A stretch of DNA of 64,000 bases from Bugula neritina (Eukaryota > Bryozoa > Gymnolaemata > Cheilostomatida > Bugulidae). Made by a program: the position numbers and the translations under genes. This document shows, piece by piece, positions 43,380 to 63,844 of the stretch; the first letter of the stretch is position 1; each line of letters begins with the position of its first letter. The notes under the pieces were generated by a model, which worked only from the letters and a program-made list of their open reading frames with translations, was not told the DNA's origin and searched no databases. Where the stretch lies: positions 12,953,301 through 13,017,300 of the forward strand of contig OZ037767.1 in NCBI GenBank assembly GCA_964035545.1, given 5' to 3'.

Positions 43380-43520
43380 TGTGTCGTCAGCAAATACTAT
43401 AGACTCTAAAACTGTAACTATATCGTAATAGATCAATTATAATATACCTATATATTATTAAGAATAGTGTGAGGGCTACTATAGATTCTTGTGGTACTCC
43501 ACAGCTTCTCTGTATGAAAT
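43380..43520 (-). pseudogene. LINE RT relic (arm 2 copy)
   Basis: On the minus strand CTGTGGAGTACCACAAGAAT (GVPQE) and, further on, TTTGCTGACGACACAGATCA (FADDTD) correspond to 25,690-25,830. It is broken by stops. Confidence 0.5.
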
Positions 43521-44520
43521 CAGAACAAGTGTTAAGTTAGAAACCAATTGTTTATCTTTCAAAAATTGTATTTTCTAGAGAAATATAGTTTTCTCGTTTA
43601 AAATCTTTTTATTACTTGACTAAAAGTAGGTTGTGAAGAGAGTGGTTAGTAATCTCTTGAATCAGGAATCAAAAGCACATGTTACAAAGTAAGGAGGGTC
43701 AGAATAATTTGAGCTAACACTCTATTGACTGATTGGGTACAACTTTCAAAGAAGCCTTCTATAGAAATCTGTGGTTGAGTTATAATAGGTGGTTTACATA
43801 AACAATGTTGTAGAGCAGACTACTTGCACGTAGAAAAGGTGTTTGGGTTATGAGCTGGCATTGAAGGAAAAGTGTGCCTTTATATAGCATCTATAAATAG
43901 ACCAACAAAAGGTTTTATTCATGCTTTCACAAAATTGGTCACTATAGGATATCAAATTACATTCCTTAAGCTATACCTAAGAGAAAAACTTTTTAACATA
44001 GTAATATTGTTACAAATTTGAAAGATATAAATCTATAAAGTGACCCAAATATATAGACACTGCTTGGCATTTGTATTCATATTTGACGCTTCACCTCTTG
44101 TCAATTGCGATTCATTTTACAAATCTATAGTTTTCAATGTTAGAGCAAAATCCAACATAGCTTGATCAGTATGCCGAGCTTGCCTTTGTTGATCCAACAA
44201 AACACCTTCCACCATTTTATTGTGTCAGTATATTTTAGCTAAGCGTTAAGTGCAGTTGACCTACTTTTATGCAATGAACATACTCACTGATAATAAATGA
44301 AGAAGTATTTTACTAAGTGTTGTATCTGTACTTGCAATTTCAGAGAACAAGGATTGTTGCTTTGCAATGTAGTGACATGAACTGATGGGTTGAACCTTGA
44401 TAGGTATCAGAAAGCTTATGTGGTTAAAGTTACACCATGTCAGTGCCCTGGTAGAAGCCTTCAAATGATGCCACCTGCTTGAATGGAGGCAGAATGAAGT
44501 TTTTAGGCACATGCAGACTG

Positions 44521-44553
44521 GTGCCATTCTTTATTTTAGGTAAAGAATGGCAC
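44521..44553. repeat. 13-bp perfect hairpin
   Basis: GTGCCATTCTTTA and TAAAGAATGGCAC are separated by 7 bases. The stem sequence is related to the TGTGCCATTTTTACC repeat 150 bp downstream. Confidence 0.8.
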
Positions 44554-44689
44554 AGGTAAAAATGACACAAATAGAGAATTAGCTAAAAATTACACACTGG
44601 CCTTAAACTTTCCCAGCCCCAAACTCCCACCCCAAATCCTCAATACCGTTATTGAAAATGTGCCACTTTTACCTACTTTTTCATTTGTG

Positions 44690-44840
44690 TCATTATATTA
44701 ACTGTGTCATTGTTATACCTGTGTCATTGTTGCCTTTGCCATTTTTGTCTGTGCCCTTTTTATCTGTGCCATTTTTACTTCTGCCATTTTTACTTGGGCC
44801 CTTTTTTACCAGTGCCATTATTACCTGTGTCATTTTCAAA
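44690..44840. repeat. Irregular 15-18 bp tandem repeat
   Basis: Variants of TGTGCCATTTTTACC are repeated about nine times. Confidence 0.75.
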
Positions 44841-46608
44841 ATCTTGGCATCTCTCTGTGATATACTGGCTTATACAAAATATAAAACTTCGGCACTCAAT
44901 GATATGAATTCAAGCATATTTTAAAATGAAGCTTAATATTATCAAGATATGCAATGAGTATGAAGAACTAAATTGTTTAGATATCACCATTAGGTGTAAA
45001 CAATATGCTTTGGATATGGTGTTAAACTACTAATTCAAGCCTTGTGCCTTATTCAAGGCTCTTAACTGCTGGAAACTAGTACAGCACTCTGACTTAACTA
45101 GATGCAACTTTCAAATCTGCTTTGTTGGAAGCAATGATACTCTCCCTTCTTTGCGGTGGTAGTCTGCTTTGTAAAATTGCGAGGACCACATCTGAAGCAG
45201 CTGCATTGTGCACAGATTAGCCTGCATAGTTCTTAAAAGTATCAAAAATAATTTTATATAGAAGCAGAATCATACAGCAGCATTCATTAATCAATTAAAT
45301 GATAATATTTGTTTGTGCAAACAGCACTTGACATTTTTAGAGACTAAAAAGCAATAAAAAAAATCAAGTTTTATAGCAACAAAATATTATATCGAACTTT
45401 TTTAGAGATTTTCGAATTTAATTCATTCAAATAATATAAAACTGTTACAGGGGCAAAGAACAACCACAGTTAGTGACTATGCTACTGAGGCAAGCGAGGT
45501 GACCAATTATGGGAGTGTCAAAGCATTTTACTACAGCCGTGAGCCAATTATTTAAGAGCAATGAAAGTTATTGCAAAATATGAATGAAAGCAATGAGCTT
45601 TACATATCCAATGAGATTCCTATATTTTGAATATTCAGTAATATAAAAGATTGAGTGACATTCATAAGCTAGCATTCTGTTATTTGTCAGAACCAGATAA
45701 GCTCTGAAAATTGTAAAATTAAAAAAGAGACAGACATTGGGCAACTTGAGGGAGTATATCAACTGGCTGGAACAGGTGAATATTATCTCTATGCCATGTG
45801 AACTTTTTTATGTTTGAAAAACTTTGTTGCAAACAAGTATCTACAAATATGTTGGTGGCAGATGAAAATATAGGCCCTATCCTGTTTATACAGTATTTTT
45901 GATTTAACAAATAAAATGAAAGGCTTATAGTGAAAACAAATTAGGTGACTAAATTATGAAAACTGATTAATCATAATTTAACACCTGCTTGCCTTTAACC
46001 ACCTTTTTGTAAAGCTACGTGTTTTGATATAGTCAATTGATGAAGATAATTGCAGACACAGGTTACATTTTTTCTGAAATATGGTAAGACAATTTTCACC
46101 AGCTGTGAAGATCAGTTTGAGCTAGCATGAAAATTATAGCACAAGTACTAGATACACTTTTATGGCGCCCAGCATTAACAAAGGAATTAAAGTCTAAAAA
46201 AACTTACACATTTGGATTAGCGGACTGTAGTGTTATAAAATTTTAATTTTACGTGTATTGAGATAGAAATGCTCCAGCTGGAATTAGTAAAATGCTTTAC
46301 TATGGCGGACATAAATGATATTAGCTATTGGAAACTAACTGAATGGATAATTTAAATGACTATGGAAACCATGAGAAGTATATTACATAGCATGAACAAA
46401 TTGACAAATAAACCGTTGAAGAAACAGATATTGTATGGTTAAATAGCTATAGAAAGGCATGATTATATGGGAATGGGAACCCAAAAATAGGTATCATTGC
46501 TACCTAAAATTCAGGGGCAAAGTGGAGCTTATGCTAAACTAGAGGAGCTTGTTATACCTTAACACAAAATGAGGTTGACCTGAATAAACTAAAACTATTT
46601 GCTATAGG

Positions 46609-54467
<7,859 letters not shown>

Positions 54468-55246
54468 CGTAGCCTCGAAAGAGATTTAATGTTTGTCAAC
54501 CATGATTTAACACGACTATTCTCATGCTTTACTTAACTTTTCTAATAACATCCTGTCTTATATTTTTTGAACATGCACAGTGTTGAATTTCGTAGTATGC
54601 CATAAATAAACACTATAAATTTATAGTTTGTATTTTTATAAAATTAATATTTTTTATAGCATTGTTGGCCATGCATATCAATTTTTAAAAAATATTTATT
54701 AAAGTATATTCTGTATACAATAATTTTTGTAAGTTTTTAATGTCAATTTGTTGATCAATATTTCATGAACATTTTAATAATCAAAGTAAATTTCAAAATA
54801 TTTCACTATATTATTATCTAACTGCTTTTATCTTTTAATAACTAAAAAACAGTATTGAGCTAATTTTTGTAATCTTTCTAGTGGTTTTAAATAAATACCG
54901 TGTTTACAAAACAAGTTGGAAAGCTCACTTTCCAAACTGTTTTCTCAAATATTTTTTTAACCTGGAGCTCATCTCAGAAAGCAAACCGTTATGTCAGAGT
55001 TGAAAGTCTTTTACCAAGTAATTCCAGTATATATCATATAACCTTACAGTTAGCTGGGAAAGGATTCTGCACATGTGTATTGATGTGTGACTGTGCTGCG
55101 AGGTAGCTGTGTTTTTGTTCTAGTCTGCAGGGGTGTTAGGCCTCCAGGTTACGCATTCCTTTGGTGATGTTCCATAGTATATCATTATAGGATCCATGCT
55201 AGGCTGAGCATCCAGTAGTACACCTCTAGTGTTGAGTTTATCCAGT

Positions 55247-55317
55247 AACTCCTGTGGTGTAATGGTAGCACGCTTGTTGGCAAGCCAAAGGACTCGGGCT
55301 CGATTCTCAGTGGGGGC
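55247..55317 (+). mobile_element. tRNA-derived SINE head, family 2
   Basis: TGGTGTAATGGTAGCACGCT (A-box), then GGGCTCGATTCTCAGTGGGG (B-box region). The acceptor-like ends ACTCCTG and TGGGGGC can pair only loosely, so a degenerate tRNA-like SINE fits better than a tRNA gene. It matches 10,983-11,062 inverted. Confidence 0.55.
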
Positions 55318-55959
55318 AATTGTTTTTCAAGACCCTAACATACTCCTAGTTTATTGATTTGTTGTTCACCAGTTCTATTCTGTTGTCCACAAGCACGCTA
55401 TTCATCTCTCTGTGGGCCACCAACTTGAAACAAGAAATCTTCCTCAAAGTACCACAGCCTCACTCACCGTGTACATCTGAATGGAAACACTGGCTGAATC
55501 ACAAGCAAATGATGTGTATCCTCTTATTAAAAAGTCACTTAGGTTTGTTACATCTATTAGAGGGCAAAATTTTTCATAAGTGCTGTTTGATAGTTTTGTA
55601 TGCTAAGCATAATTACCAGAATGTTTTCTGCCAACCAACATTTTGAGTGAAAAAGTGCTGTTTCTGAAAGTGTTCTAGAGTTATTGACATCAGATATAAT
55701 TTAGATGTTTTTATCCACTTACCAGCAGAAACTGAAGAAGTTAAAGATGTTGTATGAAATATCTTTTAGTCTGGTTACTCTACACTACAAAGATCTGACC
55801 AGCTGTTTGTTTACTTGCATAGGCTATAAATTTTATTGCTATCTTTCTCCCCATATCTATGACTTGATGTTGTGTTGTGTTTCCAATATTTCTTATTATA
55901 AAAAAACAGAAATATGATTGAAATGAAAAATCTGATCTGAATTTATGATTATTTGTCCC

Positions 55960-56130
55960 AAATCAGTCAATCAAATAATCAATCAACGAATCAACCAATT
56001 AATCAATCAATCAATCAAACAATTAATCCATCAATCAATCACCCATTCAAACAATCATCCATTCAATCAAATTCAGTAATCAATCAATTCATTAATCAGT
56101 CAATCAATTCATTGATCAATTAATCAATCA
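55960..56130. repeat. (AATC)n microsatellite
   Basis: Imperfect AATC/CAAT tetranucleotide repeats over about 170 bp. Confidence 0.9.
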
Positions 56131-56316
56131 AGGTCTTATTGGAGTTTCATTATATCATTTATATATATTTTCCTTTATAAGCTGTCCCATTAAAAAGTAT
56201 TTAGTGTTTAATATTATAACAAGAGAAGGAGAAAGAAAAAGCTATAGTATTATGTAAGAAGTATTATATTAAAATCCTCCACTTAGCTTTTAATTACACT
56301 TTGTCTTCATGTGAAA

Positions 56317-57583
56317 CTAAAAGGTTACCCACTTTTTATGTGCCCAATTGGGTAATAATCTTGCGAGTTTCTCATTATCAAGGCTAGCTAACTCTGATAC
56401 TGAGCTCATAGCATTTCTGCAGCTCTCCAAGTAATCCGCGTACTTCTGAAGCACTTGATGGTCATCTGTTGCAATCTTCTTCCAGTTATCTAGTTCGTTT
56501 TTCATTGATGAGCTACGTCGAGTTTGTTACCATATCTTGAGGACAGCTTCTGACGCGCCTTGTAGTAGCTATGCTCTGTTCGTATTTAAAGATGTCCAAT
56601 AATACATTCTTTTGCAGGGCCGTCTACATACTTTTTCAGGCATCTCAACTTTTCTGATCCTTCCTCTATGCCCATGGATGTTAAGTAGCTGTCGAAATCG
56701 CATTCCCAATCATCAAACTCTAAAGTGTTGCCCTAGAAGATATCTGGTTCAATATATGCTTTCCTTGTAAGTTTGATTCCCTGAGCAATGTTATTGGTCA
56801 GTTGGCAGATGGAATCTTCACCTGAATGACCACTTAAGTATTGAAGATTGTCTCGGGTTTAACTTCAGTGTTTGGAGATGTTGCGGGGGCAGACCACAGG
56901 TCTATCAGGTCAGTTGTGATCACGTGCACTTCTAAATTGTTCTCATCTCTTACTGGATTTCTGTTCAGAGGTGTGGATTCCGAGGCGGCCATTTGTAGTT
57001 GCTGGGCTTGCTCTTTTACTAGTTGAAACTTCTCTCTCTCAGCCTGATACTCTTCAAACTTGCACGGCTCTTCTTCCAATAATTTTTTTTTACTTGCTAG
57101 CCCTTCCTGTTCTTTGCATTGTTCTTCTTGAACAGCCATACCTTGTCGTATCTCTAGAATTGTTTCAGTGATTTACCAACCTTCCCAATAAAAGATTCAA
57201 AATATTTTTCTATTTTTGTTTCCACTTTATTGTCAGATAATTGTAAAAGTTTAGCATAATCAGATGTAATAGACTCAGCTTTTGTTTCTATTTCGGTAAC
57301 ACAAGTATCAAGAGTATTTACCATATAAACATCATTACGGCATCTTTTAAAAATAACATCAACAGCATGAAGCTCTCTGTTTATAGCAGCATATAGTATA
57401 AATGCCAGCTCATTTTTCTGGCTTTCTTTGCCAAGATTTGAAACTTGTTTTGGTTGGCACCGCAATTTCACCTTTTGCATTGCTAGTGCATGATCTGTTG
57501 CTTACTGGTTGTATTAGTAGAGCTGCTAGATTCTTGTCAGAATACTCATCTAAATCAAGCAGGCTAACATTTGCTTCGGCCAT
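56317..57583 (-). pseudogene. BEL/Pao-like retrotransposon gag (DUF1759-type) relic
   Basis: On the minus strand the start MAEANVSLLDLDEYSDKNL (57,583) leads, after a frameshift near 57,480, to a helical region (NELAFILYAAINRELHAVD) and a Lys/Glu/Gln coiled coil (ASKKKLLEEEPCKFEEYQA). The diagnostic part follows: LEFDDWECDFDSYLTSMG, EKLRCLKKYVDGPAKECI, then YKARQKLSSRYG and, in the frame 56,505-56,317, VLQKYADYLESCRNAMSSV and KLARLLPNWAHKKW. This order (W..F, EKL..L..Y..G.A, Y..A...L..R+G, L..FAD.L..C, KLP.W) is that of DUF1759 gag-like proteins of BEL/Pao elements. At least three frameshifts or stops make it non-functional. No pol was seen downstream. Confidence 0.65.
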
Positions 57584-58189
57584 TTGATTAATTTGGATTA
57601 CAGCAAAAACTTACAAATATACCATGCACTATAAAACTAATGTGCTGCTATGTGTAATTAATTGGCAGTAGATCAGGCCGTGAATATAATCATGAGTCAA
57701 CCACAACTTGATTGTTTGTTTTGATAACTAATACGTGCTAGGCTAGCAAGCCTGAAAACTGCAACATGGGTTTCTGCCACACAACTGGGTCAATCCCACA
57801 ATGGACCAATAGAAGCTAATGAACAATTCAAACCACTAATAAGCTGCAAGAACACTTATCATTAGCCCCACTCACACTAATCAATGCTGCTTTGTTGAAT
57901 GCACTGATTCCTAATTAGCTTTACAAAAACAAAGAATTGTTTTAAAAATTCAAATAATAGCAGAAATAGTAAATACTCTAAATATTTTCATGAAGAGATA
58001 AAATTTACTGTTACAACACTCCTCATATAATTAAAAATGCGATTTACACAAGAAATTAATTTAAATTTAAAGTTTGTTGTGGTAAATATTAATATGTCAT
58101 TAAGATGCACAGATGTACTTATCTTTCAGTACCCTCCTGTACTATAGCTTTATCGAGCTTCAGGAGTTGTCTCTTCAAATGATTGTTTT

Positions 58190-58345
58190 AGGTATGGCTA
58201 TACGGGCGTCACAAAGTGTCTCTCTGGACTTTATTTTAGGTGTGGTTCTACGGGGCGTTACAAGGTGTCTCTCTAGACTTTATTTCAGGTGTGGCTCTAT
58301 GGGGCGTCACAAGGTGTCTCTCCGGACTTTGGTAAAGATTTCACT
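58190..58345. repeat. Three-copy ~50-bp tandem repeat
   Basis: Units share GTGTGGCTCTACGGGGCGTC, then ACAAGGTGTCTCTC and GGACTTTATT, with a few substitutions each. It is GC-richer than its flanks. Confidence 0.8.
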
Positions 58346-59301
58346 GTAGCAGTTTTGTTTGGTCTGCTAGCAACCGCAAGCTTATCAGTGTAGGTTTAGG
58401 AATTCAACTGATGTCTTGTGAGTGTAGTTATTAGTATTTTATTCCAACTTATAACACTTTTGCTCACAAAGCTACACCGTAAAATCTAAATAAAATACAC
58501 ACAATATAAGGCTATATAAAGTACAAGAAAGTATAAAGAACTGTAAAAAAAATAACACATATAAAAATTATTAAAGTAGGCAAAAATATTACTGCATAAT
58601 ACTTCACTAAAAATAATGTCAGCTATAAGCTATTTTATATAATATAAACTAAATGTATCGACATCACAGCATTAAAACAACAAATGATAGAAAAATTAAT
58701 AGCAGACAAACCTTTAGCTCTTCTCTGATAACTTGATAATATAGCTTCTGCTTTTAGATTTCCGTATATTTTAGTAATATGTATGTTGTTTAATGTAAAA
58801 TTATAAGTAGTATAACTTGCTCTTTGGCTCTAATAATTGCAACTGATCAGGATAACCAATGCTTTCCAACATCAGCAGAATAATACACAAAAAACAAATA
58901 AACAAAAATGATGTGTTCCAGATCCCATTGGTCACCCAACTTGCACCACCAGCCCCAAACAATTCCAAATGAGGGAACAGAAATGTTCTGGCAGAATTGT
59001 TGTTTTAGACTTTTGCAATACACTTGATTCACTATTTTTGGTTTTTGCTGTGCAGTTGTAGGAACTTATTGTTTTGTTTAGGAGCTATTAATATACTATG
59101 ACGATGGACTATGAAACACACATACACACAGTGTGCATGTAAACTTGCTGTTAGCTACTTTTACAATAGTTTTAAAAGTAGTTTTTTAAATGCAATATAC
59201 GCTAAAGTAGTTCATATATGTATATAAATATAAAACTTTATTGAAGTGATTGATAGAAAAATATTAGTTTATTAAAGAAAGAAGCCATATATATAAAAAG
59301 T

Positions 59302-59354
59302 TAGTGACATACAATACTCAAAACACTGATATGCTTGAGTATTGTATGTCACTA
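59302..59354. repeat. 20-bp perfect inverted repeat
   Basis: TAGTGACATACAATACTCAA (59,302-59,321) and its exact reverse complement (59,335-59,354) are separated by 13 bases. It lies about 290 bp downstream of the gene C stop. Confidence 0.9.
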
Positions 59355-59642
59355 GCTTACATAGTTTTATAAGCTATTAATAAATTTATGCAAAGTACCC
59401 TAAAGTAGTTCAGATACAAAATTTAATTAAAATGAAAATATAAAAAATATTAGTTTCATAAAAAAAGTTATAAATATAAAGAGTTAGCAACATATCATGC
59501 TTAAAAAGTGGTATGTTTCAAAAATACAAGTGAATAGTATAAAAATAAAGTAAAGCATTAACATAATCTTGTTGAATCATGGAAGTAATGTGCATGAGCA
59601 CACTACTTAATTGTTTATTGATAACTCTCTCCTGGGACTGCT

Positions 59643-62600
59643 TTAGGCAAATGAATCGCTGCTCCAACTTTTACGTCTGTTTTCTGGTTGATACCTACAG
59701 CAAAATATTTAATGAATAAATAGATTAAGCTCTCAAACACATGGTATATGGTATATATATATTGTATATACGAGTACTTATCCTGGTTATTGCAATACCA
59801 AAAAACAACTATTTGAATATAATAAAAGCTGATACAGAACAAGTAACTTCAGTTCCAACTAATAATATATCATAATGTGGATGGATATATTTTAAGTACT
59901 ACAATCATGAGTGTTTCTACAAAACAGATATAGCCGTAATCTCTATACACCTACATTCTGTTAGCTCCACCTGGCCATACAGGGTTCCTTTTTCTGTGAG
60001 AAAAGCTGTCCTCTGAACTGGAACCATCTGATCCTGCAAAGCTTTCTGGGAATCTGGCCATTCCAATGTTGTAGTTACTTGCTTTAAATCTCAGTGCAGG
60101 ATGTAGATTAAGCAATGGGTTATTTCTGTGTACATCAGGTTTGGTTCTTCTACGTATCTACAAGTAAATCTCCAGTTATACCAAACTGTCAATTTAATAA
60201 ATTTGCAAATTATTTCTGAAATTTCAAGTTTATTTTAGTCTATGAAAAAAAAATCAGCAGTCTTTTAAATAAAACTTATATGCCAACTATCTCTATTAAT
60301 TTATCTAAGAAGTAGCTTAGTTTGTCAGCACGCTCTGTGCTGCCAGGATGGTCTCAGATGAACACCTTCTCAGAAGCTATTTTATGACAGAGTTAGAATT
60401 TTAGAGAGTGGTGCAACAGAAGCTGTTTCATCACGGACTACTACGTTTTGTTGTAAGTAAACTTAATCTTCAAATCAGCAATTAAAAATGTTATAATTTG
60501 ACAAATGAAGATCTCAGTACACTATGTATCTCAAACTAGATAAATATGTTACTTAATATGGAACAAAATTGAAAAGATGTATTTATAATGTGTGTACCAC
60601 TTATTACAATTGCAGTTGGCTGATAGATTATTTACTATTACAGTTAGTAAGTTACTTACACATATACTTACTATTACAGTTGGTAAGTTACTTACATATA
60701 CTACTTATTATTACAGTTAGTAAGTTACTTACACATACTGCCAGCAACACCCCTACGACTCCTAAAAATATCACTCCTGCTACAGTTCCAGATATCACAG
60801 GGGCCAGCCACACATCTGCTCTAGTCGGTTCTTCTAAAAAGAAAGTTTATGTTAAAATCTAGGAATGAGCTAAAGCATGACAATAGCATGAGCATAAAAC
60901 TTTCATTACTTTAACTTTAATGTAGCATGTATGCAAATTTTTATGGGAATTAAACTGTCATGGCAATATCTGTAATTAAAGTAAGACGGCGGCATGTTTA
61001 ATTAACATTCTAGGTTCATTTAAGTGAGGTATTTTTTATTTTTCAGCTGAGTTTTTATAAGAGAATAAAGCAATCGCCCACATATCAACATATGGAGAGA
61101 GCATTACACGTCATTAGAATGGGAGATAAACATATCCTCTTACACAACTATTTGCTACAAACTTTAAACAAGATGTTTAGAATTGACCTCCATATTTACT
61201 CTCAATTCATTATATTTTTTAAAAGTAATTTCTCAATCTTCAACCGGGACTGTTTAGCTTCTTAAGAATTGCATTGAAAGAAGACTAACTTGTTAGTGAA
61301 ATGTTTAGCTTCACAAACAGAATACAAAACACATCAAAATAAGTATACCATTGCGAAAATTGAAAATATATACATTATATATATTCAAAAGACATGAAAA
61401 CTATACACAACAAAGTTGAATGATATTGATCAAAGCTCTGTTAATTTCAGAGAAATGTGAATTAAGTAGCAAATACCTGCTGCGGTAGTCATAGGAGATA
61501 TTGTGGTAGTTGTACTAGCTGGTACAATGACTATCTGTCCTCCTGATGCTGTTATAGATGTCTCGTTTCCAACTTGAATAGGAACTGAAGCTGTCTGAGT
61601 GACCGCTTCTGACACAATGTTCTCTAAGCTTGTCACATTGAGCTCTTCTTCACCAGCTAGTGGATTCATAGCAACGTCAAAGTCTACTATTACATTTGCA
61701 TTTGGATCAACTGCACGTTTCCTTCTACCTTGGGCTTGACATCTAAAATGTTTATACATAATATTAAAACTTATATTTTTGTTGCATGGATGTATAACCT
61801 TTTTTCAAAAGCTGGACTGGAATGATAGTAATTATTTGATTTTTAAACTTTTTAGAAACTTACGTGAAAGAAATTCTTATAACTGCAACAAAATGGGTAG
61901 CAGCCTCAGAGGAGAAACTGGCATATATCTGTAAAAAGAAATTGCAATGTGCTACTCACCATAACCAGTACATAACAAATACATAATTTTGTGTGCAAGT
62001 TGTGCTGATCATACTTTGCAGTGAATAATGTGTTAATGCAAGTTACGGCTGTACAAAACATGCAATGTAGCGTTCCTTATGTGAATCTGTTCACTTTAAT
62101 TTGGCACCTTGTATATGAAGAATAATTAATAAGTACTAGTGTAGAAACATTTTTGTAAGTTTATAGCTTGTCTTAGCTAGCTTTGATTCTAGAAATTTTA
62201 AACAAGCTTCCTATAACAGCATATTCGGTGTCAGTGAATCGGTTGTAATTGTTAGAGAGCAAATGAGTAAGAGGTTAAAATACAACAACCAACCACTGAG
62301 TCAAGAAAAAGCTCTTGAACTGTCTGTCATTACACAGTCTATTTCACTATAACTATCCTCAATTAGATAATAAACAAGTTTTGATAAAAATCTAGTGCTA
62401 TGAATTTTTAGATGCTCTCCGGTTTTGTCATGCTAATTTCACTAAGAAAATCTTCTCACTTGAATAATCACAGCCAGTCTCATCTCAGCATATGCTACTG
62501 TTGTTGGATCTTCAATGTCAGTGTTACAGCCACTTGGAAATGTGTAGATGATTTGTGTGCTGAACTGAACTGTGTTCACTGCGACAGCTGTATTCTCTAC

Positions 62601-63455
62601 AAAAAAAGAGAATATAATGCAAACACCAACGATTGTGTTGAAGCAAATGTTATAGTAATGTGTCATTTCAAGTGTAATTTCATTAGAGTCACATATTAAA
62701 GTAAAATCACTTCAAGTGTAACATTCAATTGGTTGCTCTGCTACGTAATAATGTGCTGCCATTTTAAAATAAACTTACCAACACAATTGTTAGTTGATGA
62801 GTCTCTAATGTAGTTGCTGTTACATTCACATACTTCAAGGAGGTTACATACTTCATTTTCCAAACAATTGTCACATGGCTTAGTGAATGGGGGCTCTACA
62901 GTCAAATGAAACCGTAATAAGCAATTAAATATAAGCAATCAACAATCAACTATATTGATACAAATTATTATTTAAATATCTTTGTAATTGATAGTTTTGT
63001 AAACATTAAAAAATAAACTGGCTGAAGTTATAAAAAAACTGGCCAATTACACTTATTACTAAGTTAAACAAGACTAAGTTCGAGTACTTTTCTTCTCTTT
63101 AGTCTATACCAGGACTTAATTGATGCCGATTTTTATCTTTAATTATCTGTAACGAACTTTGCTTGCAAACAAGCTATTGTTATTTAACTAGGTAAAAAAT
63201 TATTTAAATTAATTTTTCAGGTAGAGCAAAGTTACAAAGTTTACTATGCAATTATAACTAACAGAAATGAATATAATAGTACAAGTAACAATAATGTAGA
63301 GCTGACTTTTTTATCAACTGATAAAAACTGATTGATCTATGAATTGTATAATAAGAAAATAACATTAAAAGAAGCAGTACAAACGCTACAGTCTGATAAA
63401 GAATATATATACCTTTTCTTTGTACCAAAAGATAAACAGCTATCAAGCAATGCAT
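59643..63455 (-). CDS. Gene C: mucin-less paralogue of genes A and B (EGF-like, SEA-like, TM, full tail)
   Basis: Minus-strand exons: 62895-62779, 62596-62460, 61928-61864, 61742-61477, 60830-60733, 60157-59955, 59694-59643. Phases equal those of gene B. Motifs: PCDNCLENEVCNLLEVCECN; IIYTFPSGCNTDIED; the basic motif GRRKRAVDPNANVIV; a TM like VISGTVAGVI...GVLLAVC; tail LHPALRFKASNYNIGMARF and last exon YQPENRRKSWSSDSFA. Exon 5 adds a short Thr run (PASTTTTISPMTT). A candidate first exon, 63455-63413 (MHCLIAVYLLVQRK, donor G|GTATAT, phase 1), would join in frame and give about 326 residues. It is short for a signal peptide and is the weakest part. No Thr array exists on this strand up to the window end. 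TM exon acceptor TAGAAG is a tandem NAG choice (60,833 or 60,830). Confidence 0.75.
60632..60737 (-). repeat. Tandem array containing repeated splice-donor motifs, gene C
   Basis: Three units with ACTTACACATA and TACTTACTATTACAGTTAGT (minus: GTAAGT and CTGTAATAGTAAG) lie next to the TM-exon donor, as in genes A and B. Confidence 0.75.
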
Positions 63456-63843
63456 ATTATTGTCTAATTGCTGTTAGATTCTATGTCTGAGAACTTTGAA
63501 TGTACTCGTTGAGCAATGGCCCAAAACAAAAAAAAATGTCGTAAAATATTTTTTCTCTAGTTGTGAAGTTTTAAAGTGTTGCTGCATGCTTTAATTAAAC
63601 CTGCTTCTAATGATCCTAAAACAAAAGGTTTGTGTCCGAGCTTTTTTATAAGGGCCTAAACCTCATATCAAACTGCAAGAGTAGAGCGGTTTAAACCAAT
63701 CAGCAATTGACGGTTAGATTTAAAATCAAATCAAGGCTTTCTTTATCTAAATTGATAGTATTATAACAGAAATATCCATATTTGAATGGAAGTGGGAAAT
63801 TACTTCTTCATAGTCTCAAGAAAAAAGGTTTTCCATTAATTTA
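63456..63843. other. Intergenic sequence upstream of gene C
   Basis: No exon recognised. ATTAATTTAG at 63,835-63,844 could be a plus-strand acceptor leading into the Thr-rich array. Confidence 0.35.
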
Positions 63844-63844
63844 G

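Larger units (their letters stand above)
44205..45020. other. Arm 2-specific insertion with hairpin and short tandem repeats
   Basis: Arm homology stops after AGTATGCCGAGCTTGCCTTTG (44,170-44,190) and resumes at ACTAATTCAAGCCTTGTGCC (45,030). Arm 1 is continuous at this point (24,955-25,020). The inserted block has a 13-bp hairpin (44,521-44,553) and an irregular tandem array (44,690-44,840). No coding domain was recognised. Confidence 0.55.
54468..56316. other. 3' flank of gene B, arm end and intergenic repeats
   Basis: Arm homology ends near 55,040. Beyond are a tRNA-like SINE (55,247) and an AATC array (55,960). Frames at 55,359-55,917 have no domain. The gene B 3' UTR may use AATAAA near 54,605. 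Confidence 0.4.
57584..59642. other. Intergenic sequence with tandem repeat and hairpin
   Basis: It holds a three-copy ~50-bp tandem (58,190-58,345) and a 20-bp inverted repeat (59,302-59,354). No gene was recognised. Confidence 0.5.

Noticed and set aside
55247-55317. Functional tRNA gene
   Set aside because: A- and B-box-like words are present, but acceptor pairing is mostly wobble and the anticodon stem does not form properly. A diverged second copy at 10,983-11,062 points to a SINE.
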